Positions 25,229-33,945 of a stretch of DNA of 64,000 nt are shown one piece after another. The translations under genes were made by a program, and so were the position numbers. The notes below the pieces were generated by a model. It made no database searches, was not told the DNA's origin, and saw nothing but the letters and a program-made list of their open reading frames with translations. How positions within the stretch are numbered: position 1 is the first letter of the stretch; the number at the start of each line of letters is the position of its first letter. Source of the stretch: a virus; IMG/VR virus record IMGVR_UViG_3300043395_000996, positions 115,991-179,990 of that record. One strand, written 5' to 3'.

Positions 25229-26221
25229 TTATGGTTTTGAGTTTGGGTTGTATTGATTTTTATTTTCTTTATACCACTCAATGGTTTCTTTGAGAGCTTG
25301 TTTTAAATCTCTTTTTGGAAACCAACCGGCATCGTTAATTTTCTTTGATGATAATAATCGAACCGGAATCATTGGTGCCTTATTGTTCACATATTCAATT
25401 GGATTGGTATTTCCATCTATTTCTTTAATCCAACCCAATACTTCATTCACACTAAATCCTTCACCATATGCAACGTTGAAGATATTAAATGTATCGTTGT
25501 TTTCAGCAACCCAAATAAATCCATCTGCCATATCTTCAACGTGTAATAAATCTCTTACTTCCGTACCATCACCCCAAACTGGGATTGGATTTAAACCATC
25601 TGCTACTTTACGAATATTTGCAGGAGTAACGTGGCACTTTTCAAAATCAAATTTATCATTAGGGCCGAATGCATTTGAAGGTCTAACAATCAAACACTGC
25701 ATTGGGTTATGAATTTGATGTGAGAAATAATCACATAATAATTCACCATATCGTTTCATATTACCAACTGCACCATAGATAGGAAATGTAGGTGTTGCAT
25801 GAACATTAATATCTTCAGTACAAAACTCATCCTTCATATCTGGATAGACAGTGTTAGATGAAATAAATAAGAATTTACCAACTTTATTTCTCCAACTTTG
25901 TTCCATTAAGTTTACGTTCATCTCCACATTTGGAGTAACGTGTAAAAGTGGATTTTCTTTTGTATCCAATGCGTTTGATGTGTTTGCTGCACAATGAAAT
26001 ACTACATCAACTCCTTCCGAAACTTCAGCACAAAATTTAGCATCTTGTAAGTTTCCTTTATATAATGGAATGTTTTCACATCCCTCAAAATCATTTCTCA
26101 ATCCTCTACTATGAGAAGTTGCACGTAAATTGGTGTAACCCTTCTGATGTAATAATCTTAATAAATGTGAACCAATAAATCCGCTTGCACCTGTAACTAA
26201 AATTTTGTCTGTTTTTTTCAT
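25229..26221 (-). CDS. NAD-dependent sugar epimerase/dehydratase (extended SDR)
   Basis: 330 residues. Rossmann motif TGASGFIG at 10-17, HCAANTS near 77-83 and FISSNTVYP near 120 are typical of nucleotide-sugar epimerases/dehydratases. The active-site region reads IYGAVGNMKRYGELL: Tyr150 and Lys157 are seven apart instead of the usual four, so either the loop has an insertion or the catalytic pair is altered. It lies 6 bases after the 2OG oxygenase gene and begins the SDR/SGNH/ThDP-beta/GT group. Likely makes or modifies an NDP-sugar; substrate unknown. Confidence 0.85.
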   Translation of the reverse strand: MKKTDKILVTGASGFIGSHLLRLLHQKGYTNLRATSHSRGLRNDFEGCENIPLYKGNLQDAKFCAEVSEGVDVVFHCAANTSNALDTKENPLLHVTPNVEMNVNLMEQSWRNKVGKFLFISSNTVYPDMKDEFCTEDINVHATPTFPIYGAVGNMKRYGELLCDYFSHQIHNPMQCLIVRPSNAFGPNDKFDFEKCHVTPANIRKVADGLNPIPVWGDGTEVRDLLHVEDMADGFIWVAENNDTFNIFNVAYGEGFSVNEVLGWIKEIDGNTNPIEYVNNKAPMIPVRLLSSKKINDAGWFPKRDLKQALKETIEWYKENKNQYNPNSKP

Positions 26222-26227
26222 AATTAA

Positions 26228-26821
26228 TTATTTTTTATGTATAAATGCACATATTGCATATCTTTCTGAATTTTTTACTTTTGTAACTTCGTGTTCAACT
26301 GAATTTTCTGTATAATCTATCACAACAACTCTACCATATTCTGGAACTATTTTTGTTTTATTTTTTAAAATTAAACATCCACCATTATTTTCATCATAAT
26401 TTTTATTAAGATAAATTAATATTCCGGCGATTCGTTTTGGGTCTCTCCCATCATTGTGCGGAATTATAAAACATCCATCATTAAATAATGTAACAGAATC
26501 TAAAATTTCAATATCATTTATAGAATAGAATTTTAAATAAATACTTGTTAATAAATCATATATTTCGGTTTTTTTAGGAGAATCTACATACCAAATTTGT
26601 GCTAAATTTGGATGATTTAATAATTCATTTTTTTTAATATCTAAATTAGAAAAAGAATCATATGGTAACATATGGTTATGCCCTACATTGTTATAAGAAA
26701 CTCTTAATGTATGAAAATTATTATTTGATATTATAGAATGTATATTAGATAATAATTTTAATTCATTTTCATCTGTTATATCAAACGTTATAAACCCATT
26801 TTTTATTAATTCTTCTTTCAT
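26228..26821 (-). CDS. 2OG-Fe(II) oxygenase
   Basis: 197 residues with the double-stranded beta-helix iron site: HND (His122, Asp124), distal His177 (SVEHEV) and 2-oxoglutarate-binding Arg187 (SERYAI). A GILIYLN strand and NNGGCLIL follow the first ligand pair, as in prolyl-hydroxylase-like members. It is transcribed from a host-type promoter whose -7 element ends 6 bases before its ATG, so the mRNA is probably leaderless. First gene of the SDR/SGNH/ThDP-beta/GT group; may hydroxylate the sugar, a lipid or a protein. Confidence 0.8.
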   Translation of the reverse strand: MKEELIKNGFITFDITDENELKLLSNIHSIISNNNFHTLRVSYNNVGHNHMLPYDSFSNLDIKKNELLNHPNLAQIWYVDSPKKTEIYDLLTSIYLKFYSINDIEILDSVTLFNDGCFIIPHNDGRDPKRIAGILIYLNKNYDENNGGCLILKNKTKIVPEYGRVVVIDYTENSVEHEVTKVKNSERYAICAFIHKK

Positions 26822-26827
26822 AATTTA

Positions 26828-26858
26828 CAAAGATACGACATTTATTTGATATTTCCAA
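26828..26858 (-). promoter_or_regulatory. Bacteroidota sigma-A type promoter (TTG-N20-TATCTTTG)
   Basis: TTG (26858-26856), 20 bases, TATCTTTG (26835-26828), then only six bases to the ATG of the 2OG oxygenase gene. It fills the only real gap inside the left part of the carbohydrate locus. Confidence 0.75.
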
Positions 26859-26859
26859 A

Positions 26860-27933
26860 TTAAAATAGTTCCCATTTTAAAATAATATCTTTTACAAATT
26901 TGTTATACATTTTTGCTGAAACATGCCCCAATGGACATCTCCAATCTTCATAATTTTCCAACATTTCATCAAATGTTTTAAATGGTTTATTATTTTTAGA
27001 TTGTTCCATAAACAAAATATTGTGATATTCTTGATTTGTAGATGTATCATTTATATCAAAATTTTTAATAGCCCATTCTGTAACGCCACCATATTTGTGT
27101 ATGTTTTCTTCTTCATAAAACCAAAAAGAATTCCAATCAATTAAATTCCAATAATAATTCAAATATGGATTATCTTTATATCTCATACTATCATTCCAAG
27201 TATTTGGAACATATTTGTTATATAATATTTCATATAATTCATTATGCTTACTATATTCAGGTTTAAATCGTGGAAATCCACCACTTTTTATTAAATTCAA
27301 AACATATGTATCTGAAAAATTATTGGCTATATTAAACATTTTGTATTTAATATTATTTGATTTTAAATACAACTGAAGCATTACAATTGTTTCCAAAAAA
27401 CATAACATTCGTTCTTCGTATGAATGTACCCATCCTAAATTTAAAGCCGCAAATTCCTTCATTGGGTTTTTAATATGTTCCATAAAAAATCCACCTGAAA
27501 GGAAATAATATCCATTTTCACCCATTTCACTTTTTTCTTCTACAAAGTCATTTATATGGGCATAATCATCATCCCACCTTCTTCGATGTTGTGGTAATTT
27601 TAATTTAGGATTTTCTTTTATTTTTGATGGAGAAACAAAAAATGAATTTCTATAAAAAGATGACCATTGAACTATAACCGATATATCGGATGTATCAATT
27701 CCTTCTTTTTTTAATTTTTCTATTTTATAGATAATACTTCTTGCTATTGATTGATTATCATTTGTAACATTTGCAACATTTATTACATTCAAATTTGGAT
27801 TCAGTATTTTTAATTGATGAGAAAAATAATAAATTTCCTTATGGTCCTCATTTAGAATATTATTATCTGTCACATCTATATTGATTCTACCTGCTCTAGT
27901 AAAAGAGCACCCACTTGTTACCAAATGTTTCAT
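26860..27933 (-). CDS. SGNH-like protein, possibly lacking the catalytic Asp
   Basis: 357 residues. Block I is TSGCSFTRAGR. The C-terminal block reads PLGHVSAKMY, so the His is present but the residue two before it is Leu rather than the Asp of the other three copies. Middle sequence includes ISVIVQWSSFYRNSFF, compatible with the superfamily's third block. It is the longest of four SGNH-like proteins here. Its start overlaps the stop of the SDR gene (TAATG). It could be an acyl-binding or degenerate member; the assignment is weaker than for its relatives. Confidence 0.5.
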   Translation of the reverse strand: MKHLVTSGCSFTRAGRINIDVTDNNILNEDHKEIYYFSHQLKILNPNLNVINVANVTNDNQSIARSIIYKIEKLKKEGIDTSDISVIVQWSSFYRNSFFVSPSKIKENPKLKLPQHRRRWDDDYAHINDFVEEKSEMGENGYYFLSGGFFMEHIKNPMKEFAALNLGWVHSYEERMLCFLETIVMLQLYLKSNNIKYKMFNIANNFSDTYVLNLIKSGGFPRFKPEYSKHNELYEILYNKYVPNTWNDSMRYKDNPYLNYYWNLIDWNSFWFYEEENIHKYGGVTEWAIKNFDINDTSTNQEYHNILFMEQSKNNKPFKTFDEMLENYEDWRCPLGHVSAKMYNKFVKDIILKWELF

Positions 27934-28934
27934 TATAATCTACTTTTATATTCTAAAATCGATTTAGTCAAACCTTCCTTTAAAGTAGTTTGTGGTAAAA
28001 TACCATATTTTGTTTGTAATTTAGAACCTAAACATCTAATTGGGTCTCCGTTTGTTTTAGTTTCATCCCAAACAATATTTTTAGTTTTGCCTGTAATTTC
28101 TTTATAACACTCAACAATAGTTTCAATTGTTTCTTTAATAGTTACTGCTTCCGCACATCCAAAGTTGATAATATCTTTAACTTCTTTTTTAACTACATCA
28201 ATTGTAGCCTGTGCAACATCATCACCAAATACAAAATCTCTTTTTGATGAACCATTACCCCAACATACCATATCATCTCCTTCTACATTGAACAATTTCC
28301 AAATATTAGATGAAATTACAGTTGCATCTTGCGCAAAATTATCGTTGATTCCGTAAATGTTTGAAGGTCTAATTACAGTCCAATTATCCCAACCATACTG
28401 AACTTTAAGAGCATCTAATGTAAGTTCTCCCATTCTCTTTGTCCAACCGGGATGCCAATCTAAACGTGATGGAGTTGATGCCCAAGTTTCTTGCTGATTC
28501 CAAATATCTTCTTCGTTCATTACATCTGCCGGCTTATACACTCCAACCGATGATAAATAAACAAACCAATCAACTTTTGCATCAAATGATGCTTTAATCA
28601 TATTGGTATTAAACATTAACATTGGGAATAGGTAATCGGCTGGATTTTGCGATGAACGAGCCGGCGAACCTTTTACACCTGCTATGTGGAGAACAATATC
28701 CATCTTATCCAATGCAAATAATTCTTCGCAATGAGAAAGATATGTCAAATCGGTTTTAACTAAAACCAATCTATCACCACCATATTGAGATTGTAAAAAA
28801 TTTAATTTATCACCAAATTTTAAGTCTACTGCGTAAACTTTTTCGGCTCCTTCTTCTAAACATTTTTTAACTGCCGGGAATCCAACCAATCCGTTTGCTC
28901 CAGTTATAACTACTTTTTTTCCTGTAAATTGCAT
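27933..28934 (-). CDS. NAD-dependent sugar epimerase-like SDR with altered active site
   Basis: 333 residues. Rossmann motif ITGANGLVG at 10-18, IAGVKGS near 84-90 and YLSSVGVY near 126-133 place it among extended SDRs. The active-site line reads HPGWTKRMGE: Lys166 is kept, but the Tyr four residues before it is Pro162, so the usual acid/base is missing. The substrate-binding NIYG and the YGI-x-PQT C-terminal features look intact. It overlaps the GT-like gene by 25 bases and the SGNH gene by one. It may be a dehydratase/epimerase using another residue, or a structural partner. Confidence 0.8.
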   Translation of the reverse strand: MQFTGKKVVITGANGLVGFPAVKKCLEEGAEKVYAVDLKFGDKLNFLQSQYGGDRLVLVKTDLTYLSHCEELFALDKMDIVLHIAGVKGSPARSSQNPADYLFPMLMFNTNMIKASFDAKVDWFVYLSSVGVYKPADVMNEEDIWNQQETWASTPSRLDWHPGWTKRMGELTLDALKVQYGWDNWTVIRPSNIYGINDNFAQDATVISSNIWKLFNVEGDDMVCWGNGSSKRDFVFGDDVAQATIDVVKKEVKDIINFGCAEAVTIKETIETIVECYKEITGKTKNIVWDETKTNGDPIRCLGSKLQTKYGILPQTTLKEGLTKSILEYKSRL

Positions 28935-30238
28935 ATTTCTTTTATTTTTTGTAAACTGTTTGTAAATACATCATAATTTGTAAATGATAGTAAATGATTT
29001 CTATTATATATACATATATCTTTACACGATAAAATCATTTCATTTATTTCATCTATTGATAATTTTGATAATCTTAAAATTTCATCACACACTTTTTTAA
29101 ATCGTATATGGCTATTTTCTTCCTCATCATAACTCTCATCTATTATATGACCGAACGTTTTAAATCCAAGTCTACGAAGTTCAGCCAATTGACCGTTCGA
29201 TGCTATCATTATAAATGGTTGAAAATTTAAAATTGGATGAAATGTTTTTTCTGATATAAAAACCCTATTATTGGTAAATGTTGTCTCGGTGACAATATTA
29301 ATTGCTGTATCTTGATAATATTTTTTATAATAAATTACAGATGTTGGAAAGCTACTTAAAGTATTTTTATTTTTTAAAAAATTTGTATCAATTTCCATTG
29401 GTATTTTTGATAAAAAATTATCATGTATCTCACCATATGAATCAAATTTAGATTGCGGTATAGAATCTATTGCTTGAATTTCTCTTTCTCTTAAATTTAA
29501 AAATGTAAAATACCCTTTATCCCACAAATTGTGCTCTTCTAAAAATAACCCCAATGCATATCTATGTGTTCTATTTACAGTACGATTTAGAGATAAAAAA
29601 TGTTTTTGCTTTTTTATATTAAAAATATCATATCCAACTAATTCATTTTGAAATGAAAATTCATGTCCATCCAATACTTTATTTTTTAAAAAATATTTCA
29701 AAGTTTCTGCTGCATTTTTTATAAAAAAATGGTCTGATATATAATTTAATTCGGATGTGTTTCGTATATTAGCTGCTCCTGAAAATACAAAAAAATTTGT
29801 TATATCTAAATCGTATTTTCTACAAATTCTTTTTATATGCAAATTAAATGTTTCATCATATAATGGTTCGGCAAACCAATTAAATACAACTTTCAATTTT
29901 CCATCTTTTAATTTTTTAAAAGCTTTTTCGGATATATTTTCTATAAATTTATCATAATAATATGCCGGCGGATTAAATGATTCGCACAAATATATTAAAT
30001 TATCTTCATCTATATTTGTAGTAATTAAATTATATTTTTCAGCACATCCTCTATACCCATTTCCTAATAACTTTTCAGGAGACTCTCGTATTTCATAAGT
30101 TGTCCAATTATAATATTCTGAACATTTCTTTTTAAATTCTTCCTTTTCTGATGTTGATAAATTATTTGGTATAACTCTACCAAAATCATCTACATTTTCA
30201 AAATAAAATTTAAAAGGCAATCCACTTTCCAGTTCCAT
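28910..30238 (-). CDS. glycosyltransferase-like protein (paralogue of 22411-23847)
   Basis: 442 residues. Shared blocks with its paralogue: HFLSLNRTVNRTHRYAL (213-229) and VFISEKTFHPILNFQPFIMI (326-345), then GFKTFGHIIDESYD (358-371). The SEKTF-x-PI block resembles GT10-type and related phage glycosyltransferases. The N-terminal 200 residues are not clearly related to its paralogue. It follows the E1-alpha-like gene with a 29-base overlap and precedes an SDR gene, repeating the SGNH/ThDP/GT order seen at 22.4-25.2 kb. Likely a sugar transferase with unknown donor. Confidence 0.6.
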   Translation of the reverse strand: MELESGLPFKFYFENVDDFGRVIPNNLSTSEKEEFKKKCSEYYNWTTYEIRESPEKLLGNGYRGCAEKYNLITTNIDEDNLIYLCESFNPPAYYYDKFIENISEKAFKKLKDGKLKVVFNWFAEPLYDETFNLHIKRICRKYDLDITNFFVFSGAANIRNTSELNYISDHFFIKNAAETLKYFLKNKVLDGHEFSFQNELVGYDIFNIKKQKHFLSLNRTVNRTHRYALGLFLEEHNLWDKGYFTFLNLREREIQAIDSIPQSKFDSYGEIHDNFLSKIPMEIDTNFLKNKNTLSSFPTSVIYYKKYYQDTAINIVTETTFTNNRVFISEKTFHPILNFQPFIMIASNGQLAELRRLGFKTFGHIIDESYDEEENSHIRFKKVCDEILRLSKLSIDEINEMILSCKDICIYNRNHLLSFTNYDVFTNSLQKIKEICNLQEKK

Positions 30239-30839
30239 AATGTGGGAATTTTGATTTATATTTATAATAGATTACATCTTCGGGTATTTCTCTTTTTTTA
30301 TTCCAAGTTGCTTCCGTTGGAGTGTAAGTTGAAACATCGTTATCTTCAACTATAAAGTATAGGGGTAAATCAAAGTTTCTTGCATATTTGTGAACCTCAT
30401 AAAATATACCACTTTCAAAACTCATATCACCAATAAAACACCACACTTTTTCATCACTTCCTTTTTCTTTAATTCCCATTGCTACACCTAATGCAATAGA
30501 AAGAGTTCCACCTACAATAGCAGATGAATAAAACTTTTCATCTATATTACATAATGTGATTGATTTACCTTTAAGAATTTCTTCTTCAATCCAAACAGGA
30601 CAAACTTCTTTGAGTAATGCATGATAATGAGAACGCCATGTACTGAATACCCAATCCGTTGTTTTTATTCTACTAAATATTTCAATCAATTGTTCTTCAT
30701 TACCATTTGATAAATGTATTGGTCCTCTGATTTTGGCATCTTCCCAATGTTTAACAATTAATTCTTCAAATTTAATTAAATCATTTGGCGTTTGTTCTAT
30801 CGACCTTACAATCGGATATTTTTCTAAATTTTGTATCAT
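30210..30839 (-). CDS. ThDP-dependent enzyme, E1-alpha-like diphosphate-binding half
   Basis: 209 residues matching the ThDP-binding domain of dehydrogenase E1 alpha chains. Visible are VFSTWRSHYHALLKEV (64-79; compare YR-x-H in E1 alpha), FYSSAIVGGTLSIALGVAMG (103-122), and the metal/ThDP motif GDM (137-139) with Asn167 (GDMSFESGIFYEVHKYARNF...VEDN). It is much shorter than cellular E1 alpha (about 330-400). The beta-like half is at 23837-24379. It is joined to an SGNH gene by ATGA and to a GT-like gene by a 29-base overlap. Substrate unknown. Confidence 0.8.
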   Translation of the reverse strand: MIQNLEKYPIVRSIEQTPNDLIKFEELIVKHWEDAKIRGPIHLSNGNEEQLIEIFSRIKTTDWVFSTWRSHYHALLKEVCPVWIEEEILKGKSITLCNIDEKFYSSAIVGGTLSIALGVAMGIKEKGSDEKVWCFIGDMSFESGIFYEVHKYARNFDLPLYFIVEDNDVSTYTPTEATWNKKREIPEDVIYYKYKSKFPHYGTGKWIAF

Positions 30840-31606
30840 ATAACTTTTTTTTGTATCAAACTTTTATTTATTAATTTTTTATAAATCATATTAGCAACTA
30901 TATTATGTCCTTCCATAGATAAATGTAAATCATTTTCAGGGCAATTTGGTATATCTGCCAATCTTAATTTATTTTTTTTAGCATATGCTCCTAAATTTTC
31001 TCCTTCAAATTTTATAAAATTATCATTATCTTCAAATTGAGATGAATTTCCATCATATGATAACCACAATGGATAAATATTTTTTTGAATTAACCAATTT
31101 GTATATAAATCAATATTTCTTTCAATGTTTTTTAATGCAATATCTTCATTATAAACAAATGATAAATAATTTGTATAATATTCATGTAATGGTTTATATT
31201 TTTCTTTATTTTCAAATGGTGGTTCTGAAAATTCTATTTTATTTAATTTTTTAAATTCTTTTGTATAATCGTAATAAACATGCTGTCTACTAAATAGTGT
31301 TATTTGACCGATAAACAATATATTTCTATCTGATAGATTTTCTTTTTTAAAATAATCATATGTTTTTTGGAAAATTAAATCATTGGATGACATAGATTCA
31401 GATAAATTGATGTACTCACAATTTAAAATTTTTGCCAAATATGCTATATAATTATTTTCCTTTTTAAATTGCATCGGAATTTCATTTGGCCAAGAATAAT
31501 CAACACCATCAGTTATTTTATTTAAAAACTTATAAATATTTGGATTATCAAGCCCACCACCTTCTGTAAAAGAACATCCTATTCCAACAATTAAATCATA
31601 TTTCAT
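30836..31606 (-). CDS. SGNH-like hydrolase/acyltransferase
   Basis: 256 residues. Block I IGIGCSFTEGGG (nucleophile Ser in GCSFT) lies at the N-terminus, NILFIGQITLFSRQ near 95 and the catalytic pair in ENDLHLSMEGH near 227-237. It overlaps the E1-alpha-like gene by ATGA and the previous SGNH gene by ATGA, so three genes are read as one coupled unit. The superfamily hydrolyses or transfers acyl esters. No secretion signal was seen. It probably acts on an intracellular sugar intermediate. Confidence 0.65.
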   Translation of the reverse strand: MKYDLIVGIGCSFTEGGGLDNPNIYKFLNKITDGVDYSWPNEIPMQFKKENNYIAYLAKILNCEYINLSESMSSNDLIFQKTYDYFKKENLSDRNILFIGQITLFSRQHVYYDYTKEFKKLNKIEFSEPPFENKEKYKPLHEYYTNYLSFVYNEDIALKNIERNIDLYTNWLIQKNIYPLWLSYDGNSSQFEDNDNFIKFEGENLGAYAKKNKLRLADIPNCPENDLHLSMEGHNIVANMIYKKLINKSLIQKKVI

Positions 31607-32436
31607 ATTATATTTTCAGATTTTATTCTTTCATTACTTTTTAATTTATTCAAAATAAAATTAGTAAACCATATGTGTCCATTTTTTGATAAATGGAAAT
31701 CATGTATAGATTTATTACTATCATCCCATATAGTTAATTTCATTTTACGAAATGTAGTAAGCCATCCATAATTATATGTATCCAATCCCGTATGAATTTC
31801 ATCATGTAAATAAAAATTTTCCATAAATGAATAATCATTAAATATATTAAAAAATAAAGGTTGTTTATTTGGAATTTTATCAATTCTTATAGATTCTAAA
31901 TTCCAAAAAATAACATTTTTTACTATTTTTTTATTATGTAAATATTTTGCAATATTACATAAATTTACTATACCTCTCCTATAATAATATGTAGATGGTA
32001 AAATATATTGCATAAAATCTTTACTAGCATTGAATTCAAATTCACTTATAGTATTTCCATCATATGTTTCATAATCTTTTTTAATCATATCATATGTTAT
32101 AGAATCCATTTCATTTAAAAAATACATATATCCATCTGAAACATCTTTTACTTCTTTCTTTTTGTCATAAAAAGGAAATTCATATCGTGTTATAGTACTA
32201 CTTTGTATAATAACAATATCTTCTTCTTTAAAATTTTCTATATTATCCAATATTTTTAATAGAATTCTTTCATTTGGAATACCATTATCGCTGTAATCTT
32301 TTAAATTAAAATTTAATTTATTTGATAAAAGATTTGTCCATTTATAATTCTTATCAGCATTAATGTATTCTGGTATTTCTCCATTCATACCATGCCCTTT
32401 AGTAAAACTATCACCAAATGTCCAAAGTGTAGGCAT
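31603..32436 (-). CDS. SGNH/GDSL-like hydrolase
   Basis: 277 residues and the most canonical of the four: WTFGDSFTKGHG at the N-terminus (true GDS motif), DIVIIQSSTITRYEF near 75-90 and SIHDFHLSKNGH near 250-262 with the Asp/His pair. Aromatic and Asn/Ile-rich, as are its neighbours. Its start overlaps the stop of the RmlC-like gene by one base. Probably an O-acyl esterase or transferase acting in the same sugar pathway. Confidence 0.65.
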   Translation of the reverse strand: MPTLWTFGDSFTKGHGMNGEIPEYINADKNYKWTNLLSNKLNFNLKDYSDNGIPNERILLKILDNIENFKEEDIVIIQSSTITRYEFPFYDKKKEVKDVSDGYMYFLNEMDSITYDMIKKDYETYDGNTISEFEFNASKDFMQYILPSTYYYRRGIVNLCNIAKYLHNKKIVKNVIFWNLESIRIDKIPNKQPLFFNIFNDYSFMENFYLHDEIHTGLDTYNYGWLTTFRKMKLTIWDDSNKSIHDFHLSKNGHIWFTNFILNKLKSNERIKSENII

Positions 32437-32972
32437 TATCTATCTCTTTTTTGTAATATTGGATTATTTGTAGGCCATTCCATTTGAAACTCCGGGTCAT
32501 TCCATTTAACTACACCCTGTTCATCCGCATCTACATATTTTCCATCATAAAATAAATTATAATGAAACATACAATCGGTTAATGCATAATGTCCGTTTGC
32601 AAATCCTGGCGGAACTATTACTTGCTGTCTATTACGTTCTGAAAGGATAAAAGATTCCCACTCACCATAAGTTAGAGAATCATTTCTCATATCTAAAACA
32701 ACTAAATAAATATCCCCCATTACAGCTTGAACTAATTTCCAAGTCTTATTATCCCAATGCAATCCTCTTAATACACCTTTATATGAACGAGAAAATCTTC
32801 CGTGAACTGTAATATTCAATGGTAATTTTAACATTACCGGATGTTCTTCGGTGTGTAATGTTGTAAAAATCTCACCTCTATATTCTCTATAAATCGATGG
32901 TGTATAGATTTCTACTTCATTTCCAAATTTTTTAGATGGAGTAATTTGGAACTCATCCCATTTATTGCTCAT
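32436..32972 (-). CDS. dTDP-4-dehydrorhamnose 3,5-epimerase-like (RmlC family)
   Basis: 178-residue cupin, the usual length for RmlC (about 180). GVLRGLHWDNK carries the catalytic His72. GDIYLVVLDMR, VPPGFANGHYAL (the usual GFAHGF has become GFANGH) and a Tyr near 142 before the KWNDPEFQMEWP ending complete the family pattern. It would epimerise C3 and/or C5 of an NDP-4-keto-6-deoxysugar. It directly follows an SDR gene, forming the classical epimerase pair. No RmlA or RmlB is evident in the window, so the keto-sugar may come from the host. Confidence 0.85.
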   Translation of the reverse strand: MSNKWDEFQITPSKKFGNEVEIYTPSIYREYRGEIFTTLHTEEHPVMLKLPLNITVHGRFSRSYKGVLRGLHWDNKTWKLVQAVMGDIYLVVLDMRNDSLTYGEWESFILSERNRQQVIVPPGFANGHYALTDCMFHYNLFYDGKYVDADEQGVVKWNDPEFQMEWPTNNPILQKRDR

Positions 32973-32973
32973 A

Positions 32974-33945
32974 TTAAAAATTTTGTGCGTATCCTAACGG
33001 GAATCCATTTCTAAATTCTGCTCCCATTTTAGGAACAATCATTTGATATCCCTGAATTAATTGTTTAATACCTCTATCTAAATCCCACTGTGGCTCCCAC
33101 CCAGTCGCTTCTATTTTAGCGTTTGATACGATGTAGTCTCTTTTATCGGGGTCCTCATAAAAATCGTTGTATGATACCGCAAAATCCTTTACATGATATT
33201 GTATCTTTTCCAACAATTCTTGCTTTGATAAATTTGCAGAACTCAACCCAACATTGAATACTTCACCTTTATATTCATCATAATTTTTTAACATAAAAAG
33301 AAACGCAGATGCCACATCCTCAACGTGAATGAAATTTCTTTTAAAATTCTTTTCAAACACAACAATGTATTTATCGGTAATTGCTTTGTAAGTAAAATCA
33401 TTTACTAACAAATCCGTTCTCATACGAGGAGATACACCAAATACAGTTGCTAATCTAAATATGATTGCATCGGTTGAAGTTCTTAAAAAATTTTCTGCAT
33501 CACACTTTGTTTGGCCATAAACTGATATAGGCGTTAGTGGTGATTCTTCTGTACACTCTGTTTGTCCTTCTGCAATACCATATCCACTATTTGTGTTTGG
33601 GTATAAAATTTTCTTACCTTTTCCGTTAGTAAATCTAACAATATTAAGAATTTGATGGAAGTTAATTTGTTTTGCTAATTCCGGCTCTGCTGCACATGCG
33701 GGAAATCCTACAATTGCTGCTAATGGAATAATTACATCGGCATCATTACATAGTTTTTCTAATAAAGATTCATTACGAACATCTCCGTGTATGAATTTAA
33801 AATTAGAATCAGATGTGTATTGTAAAAGTGAAGTTTGATTAAACAACAATTTATCCAATACCACAACTTGATATCCCATATTTAATAGTTTTCCAACTAT
33901 AACCGAGCCTAAATATCCAGCTCCACCTGTAACTAATACTTTCAT
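32974..33945 (-). CDS. NAD-dependent sugar epimerase/reductase (extended SDR)
   Basis: 323 residues. VTGGAGYLGS at the N-terminus (NAD-binding), GDVRNESLL near 54-62, LAAIVGFPAC near 75-84, and an intact SVYGQTK catalytic site (Tyr143, Lys147). Of the three SDRs in the locus this one has a normal active site. It lies one base before the RmlC-like gene and overlaps the LamG gene by one base. Probably a nucleotide-sugar 4-epimerase or 4-reductase. Confidence 0.9.
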   Translation of the reverse strand: MKVLVTGGAGYLGSVIVGKLLNMGYQVVVLDKLLFNQTSLLQYTSDSNFKFIHGDVRNESLLEKLCNDADVIIPLAAIVGFPACAAEPELAKQINFHQILNIVRFTNGKGKKILYPNTNSGYGIAEGQTECTEESPLTPISVYGQTKCDAENFLRTSTDAIIFRLATVFGVSPRMRTDLLVNDFTYKAITDKYIVVFEKNFKRNFIHVEDVASAFLFMLKNYDEYKGEVFNVGLSSANLSKQELLEKIQYHVKDFAVSYNDFYEDPDKRDYIVSNAKIEATGWEPQWDLDRGIKQLIQGYQMIVPKMGAEFRNGFPLGYAQNF

